From contig NZ_CAKTTZ010000018.1 in NCBI RefSeq assembly GCF_934617235.1, forward strand, positions 1 to 43,524: 43,524 bases of DNA. The letters are read 5' to 3'. This DNA is from an uncultured Ellagibacter sp. Its GTDB lineage: Bacteria; Actinomycetota; Coriobacteriia; Coriobacteriales; Eggerthellaceae. Position numbers and translations under genes: made by a program. This document shows, piece by piece, positions 41,092 through 43,524 of the stretch; position 1 is the stretch's first letter, and every line of letters begins with the position of its first letter. The notes under the pieces are model-generated. The model had not been told where the DNA came from. It was given only the letters and a program-made list of their open reading frames with translations, and ran no database searches.

Positions 41092-41097
41092 CGAGGT

Positions 41098-41199
41098 GGC
41101 GGGCGAGGAGGTGCGGCTTAGCCGGGGCGGGCGAGATCCGGCTAAGCTGGGGCGGGCGAGAAGGTGCGGCTTGGCGTGCCCTGGAGCCTTCTCGCCCGC
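41098..41199. repeat. Nested repeats and hairpins between lipoprotein gene and pyrE
   Basis: GGCGGGCGAG occurs three times (41098-41107, 41126-41135, 41151-41160). GCTTAGCCGG (41116-41125) pairs with CCGGCTAAGC (41138-41147). The 13-base arm starting at 41152 pairs perfectly with 41187-41199 (core GGGCGAGAAGG/CCTTCTCGCCC). No U-tract follows on either strand. It may act as a bidirectional stop for the convergent genes or be a repeat element. Confidence 0.7.
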
Positions 41200-41217
41200 T
41201 TAATCAAGTGAGCGAGA

Positions 41218-41898
41218 TTATTCCTTCGCGCCCCATTCTTTGTAATATGCGTCGATAGCGGCCTTGATGTCGTCGTTGATGAGGACCTCGCCCTGCACTT
41301 CGCGGTTGTAGAGGCACTCGGTCACTTCGGCCATGTTCACGATGCTCGCCGTGGGGAAGCCGTACTTCTCCGACACCTCGTCGCAGGCGCACTTCACGCC
41401 GTCCTTGCCGACCTCCATGCGGTTGAGCGAGACCATAAGGCCTTTGACCTCGATGTTCGCGGCGCCGGTGATGAGAGGGTAGGTCTCGTCGATCGACTTG
41501 CCCGACGTGGTGACATCCTCCACCATGACGACGCGGTCGCCGTCTTCGAGTACGTGCCCGAGCAGGTTGCCGCCCTCGCCGTGGTCCTTCGCTTCCTTAC
41601 GATTCGAGCAGTACTTCACTTCTTTGCCGTAGAGCTCGTGAAGCCCCATCGCCGTTACGACTGACAGGGGGATGCCCTTGTACGCGGGGCCGAACACGAC
41701 GTCGAAGTCGAGCCCGAAGTTGTCGTGGATTGCGCGCGCGTAGTAGAGCCCCAGACGATGCAGCTGATCACCCGTCACATAGGCGCCCGCGTTCATGAAA
41801 AACGGGGACTTGCGGCCGCTTTTCAACGTGAATTCGCCGAACTTGAGCACATGGCTTTCGACCATGAACTCGATGAACTCCTGCTTGTACTGCTCCAT
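41218..41898 (-). CDS. pyrE: Orotate phosphoribosyltransferase
   Basis: 226 residues; makes OMP from orotate and PRPP in pyrimidine synthesis. Landmarks: the opening GEFTLKSGRKSPFFMNAGA, FGPAYKGIPLSV, the catalytic-loop region NRKEAKDHGEGG, and the PRPP motif VVMVEDVTTSGKSI. ATG 41898 has AAAGGAC upstream. It stands alone, without other pyr genes in view, and ends shortly before the repeat region. Confidence 0.95.
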   Translation of the reverse strand: MEQYKQEFIEFMVESHVLKFGEFTLKSGRKSPFFMNAGAYVTGDQLHRLGLYYARAIHDNFGLDFDVVFGPAYKGIPLSVVTAMGLHELYGKEVKYCSNRKEAKDHGEGGNLLGHVLEDGDRVVMVEDVTTSGKSIDETYPLITGAANIEVKGLMVSLNRMEVGKDGVKCACDEVSEKYGFPTASIVNMAEVTECLYNREVQGEVLINDDIKAAIDAYYKEWGAKE

Positions 41899-42027
41899 GG
41901 GGCGTCCTTTCCCTGTCGTGCGCGTGGCCGCGCGAGTCGTTTTCGCGGTATGATTCTACTATACAAGAACTCGACGCCTGCGGCGGATACTGCTCGTCTG
42001 CGGGCGGATTTCCCGAAAGGCGCTCAC

Positions 42028-43173
42028 GTGATTTACCTCGATAATGCGGCGACGACGCTTAAGAAGCCCGACGGTGTGGCTCGTGCGGTGGCAAACGCGA
42101 TCGGTTCGTTCGGTGGCCCGGGACGCGGCTCGCATGCGGCGGCGCTTGCGGCGAGCATGGCCGTGTTCGAGGCGCGCTCGGCCGTGGCGGGGCTGCTCGG
42201 TGCGCCGGATGCTTCCCGCGTCTCGTTCGCCATGAACGCCACGATGGCGCTCAACATCGCTATTGCTGGCCTTTTGCCTGATGGAGGGCGCGCCGTCACT
42301 ACGGCCGCATCGCACAACTCGGTGCTGCGGCCGCTTTTCCGCGCTCGCGATATGCGTGGGGTACAGGTGGAGGTTGCGCGCATTCTTCCTGATGGGTCGC
42401 TTGATTGGGAATCCTACGAGCGTGCGCTTGAGGGTGGGGCGGACGTGGTCGCCGCCACGCATGCGTCGAACGTGACGGGCGATGTGTACGATGTTGCGCG
42501 CATGACTGCGATGGCTCACGACGCAGGCGCTCTGTTCGTTTTGGATGCGGCGCAAACGGCGGGGGCGATGCCGGTCGACATGGCCGCGCTTGGGGTGGAC
42601 GTGCTTTGTTTCACCGGGCACAAAAGCCTCTACGGCCCGCAGGGGACAGGTGGCCTTATCGTCCGCGAGGGGCTTGAAATTGCGCCGCTTCTCGAAGGCG
42701 GGTCGGGCGTGCACAGCTTCGATGAGCGCCAACCGTCTTTCATGCCCGAGTCGCTTGAGGCGGGAACGGAAAACGCACATGGCTTGGCCGGGCTTGCCGC
42801 TGGCGTGGAGTACGTGACGGGGAAGACGCCGGCTGCGATTGCTGCCCAGGTGGCTGGGCTTGTCGAGCGTTTCGAGCGCGGGCTGGCGAGCGTTCCTGGG
42901 ATCGTGATGTACGGCGGGCATGCGAGCTTTGGGCGTTCGGGGATCGTCGCCTTCAACATCGGCGACGCCGACTCGGGCGAGGTCTCCGCGCGGCTCGATG
43001 CTGATTTCGGGATTTGCACGCGCCCCGGTGCCCACTGTGCGCCGCTTATGCACAAGGCGCTCGGAACGGCGGAGCAGGGCGTCGTGCGCGCGAGTTTCTC
43101 CAGCTTCAACACGCAGGCGGAAGTCGAGGTTGCGCTTGCGGCGGTGGAGGAAATCGCGCAGGCGCTGCGTTAG
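42028..43173 (+). CDS. Cysteine desulfurase-like aminotransferase class V
   Basis: 381 residues, PLP-dependent. It starts IYLDNAATT; the PLP lysine is in FTGHKSLYGPQG and the active cysteine in RPGAHCAPLMHKALGT. This pattern fits the 'cysteine desulfurase family protein' branch close to SufS. It would supply sulfur for clusters or other thio-compounds; specificity is unknown. GTG 42028 is preferred (AAAGG upstream, family-like N-terminus). ATG 41950 lies inside a -10-like TATGAT (41949-41954) and would add 26 unconserved residues. Confidence 0.88.
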   Translation: MIYLDNAATTLKKPDGVARAVANAIGSFGGPGRGSHAAALAASMAVFEARSAVAGLLGAPDASRVSFAMNATMALNIAIAGLLPDGGRAVTTAASHNSVLRPLFRARDMRGVQVEVARILPDGSLDWESYERALEGGADVVAATHASNVTGDVYDVARMTAMAHDAGALFVLDAAQTAGAMPVDMAALGVDVLCFTGHKSLYGPQGTGGLIVREGLEIAPLLEGGSGVHSFDERQPSFMPESLEAGTENAHGLAGLAAGVEYVTGKTPAAIAAQVAGLVERFERGLASVPGIVMYGGHASFGRSGIVAFNIGDADSGEVSARLDADFGICTRPGAHCAPLMHKALGTAEQGVVRASFSSFNTQAEVEVALAAVEEIAQALR

Positions 43174-43456
43174 GTGTTGGCACGGGGCCAGCGCGCGGAT
43201 TGATTGGAATGTGTCGCTGGGTTTCTCGCTGGTATTCGTGCTCGGGTGGGGCTTCTGGGCTCGTGCGGAAGTCGGCGATCGAGTCGAGCAGCACTCGCGG
43301 CTCGGGCGATGAGTTGGCTGATGCTTGGGTGACGGGGCACAAGCTAATCTATTTCGGACTTGCGCCGCCGCGAGGCCTACGGTGGCGGTTTGCTCGCGGT
43401 TCGGGTGATGAGTCGGGCGTGTCGTGGCGTTTGCGGCTTCGCCGGCGAGCTCTATG
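43174..43456. other. Intergenic DNA with short repeats
   Basis: No supported gene. CGCCGCCG (43363-43370) can pair with CGGTGGCG (43380-43387), a possible weak stop for the desulfurase transcript. A related sequence CTCGCGG(C/T)TCGGG(C/T)GATGAGT occurs near 43294-43314 and 43392-43412. Confidence 0.5.
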
Positions 43457-43524
43457 TTAAACCACCGTTGACATGTCGGCGATCTGCCTGGTCCAGTAGA
43501 CCATGGCGTCGCCGCATTCGAGGT
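43457..43524 (-). CDS. C-terminal end of an unidentified gene (partial)
   Basis: A minus-strand frame entering from the right edge ends with ECGDAMVYWTRQIADMSTVV and TAA (43457-43459). About 22 codons are visible, too few to name a family. Its codon use and clean stop, in contrast to the surrounding repeats, make it likely to be a real gene end. Confidence 0.5.
   Translation of the reverse strand, partial: LECGDAMVYWTRQIADMSTVV

Noticed and set aside
43014..43460. Open frames after the cysteine desulfurase
   Set aside because: They run out of the desulfurase in a wrong frame into repeat DNA; no family features.

Overview
The window looks like chromosomal DNA from a high-GC, anaerobic actinobacterium, most likely of the class Coriobacteriia (an Eggerthella/Slackia-like relative). 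This placement is inferred from the gene mix: a long Rho with AT-hook-like repeats, ThyX, a YqhQ/DUF1385 protein, an archaeal-looking TopA with four zinc ribbons, LCP and RicT proteins, and oxygen-sensitive or anaerobe-associated enzymes (superoxide reductase, class I fumarase, several radical SAM proteins). No 16S gene is present, so the genus is not claimed.

Layout. 1-465: end of an upstream terminator and an AT-rich leader. 466-3300: tal-rho. 3431-6524: sppA overlapping a divergent methionyl-tRNA synthetase homologue. 6708-8654: rpsB-tsf with promoter, leader and terminator. 8742-11537: murA and a degenerate LCP protein. 11646-13923: NifU-like protein, two small Cys-rich proteins, lgt and superoxide reductase. 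14116-14583: ribosomal protein L31 with a long charged tail. 14834-16258 (minus): tandem-Mop molbindin and a methyltransferase. 16423-18499: thyX-yqhQ. 18600-22033: structured leader, topA, TetR regulator. 22227-23653 (minus): two-subunit fumarase, divergent from malic enzyme (23881). 25042-28532: tmk-holB-ricT, a classic conserved cluster. 28542-31923: nicotinate phosphoribosyltransferase, DegV, NAD-binding dehydrogenase. 32355-35463: a PflA-type radical SAM protein, then a minus-strand pair of predicted DNA-repair genes with a LexA-like box. 35672-36268: universal stress protein and tRNA-Thr(UGU). 41218-43173: pyrE and a cysteine desulfurase-like enzyme. A C-terminal gene fragment runs off the right edge.

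The accessory part is 36384-41091, visibly richer in A+T than its surroundings. An ECF sigma factor and its membrane anti-sigma protein lie divergent from five tightly spaced genes, all encoding exported proteins with no family I recognise. Two of them are paralogues of one another, and another two probably are. An ECF-type promoter (GGAAC-N17-CGTA) sits in front of the five genes, and the first of them appears frameshifted at an A6 tract. This is the best candidate for an undescribed system.

Two further structures deserve attention. One is a family of palindromic elements in three copies (17456-17544, 32102-32188, 32227-32343) that share an inner core but have different, self-complementary outer arms; one copy lies in frame inside yqhQ. 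The other is a densely structured leader before topA with a possible pseudoknot.
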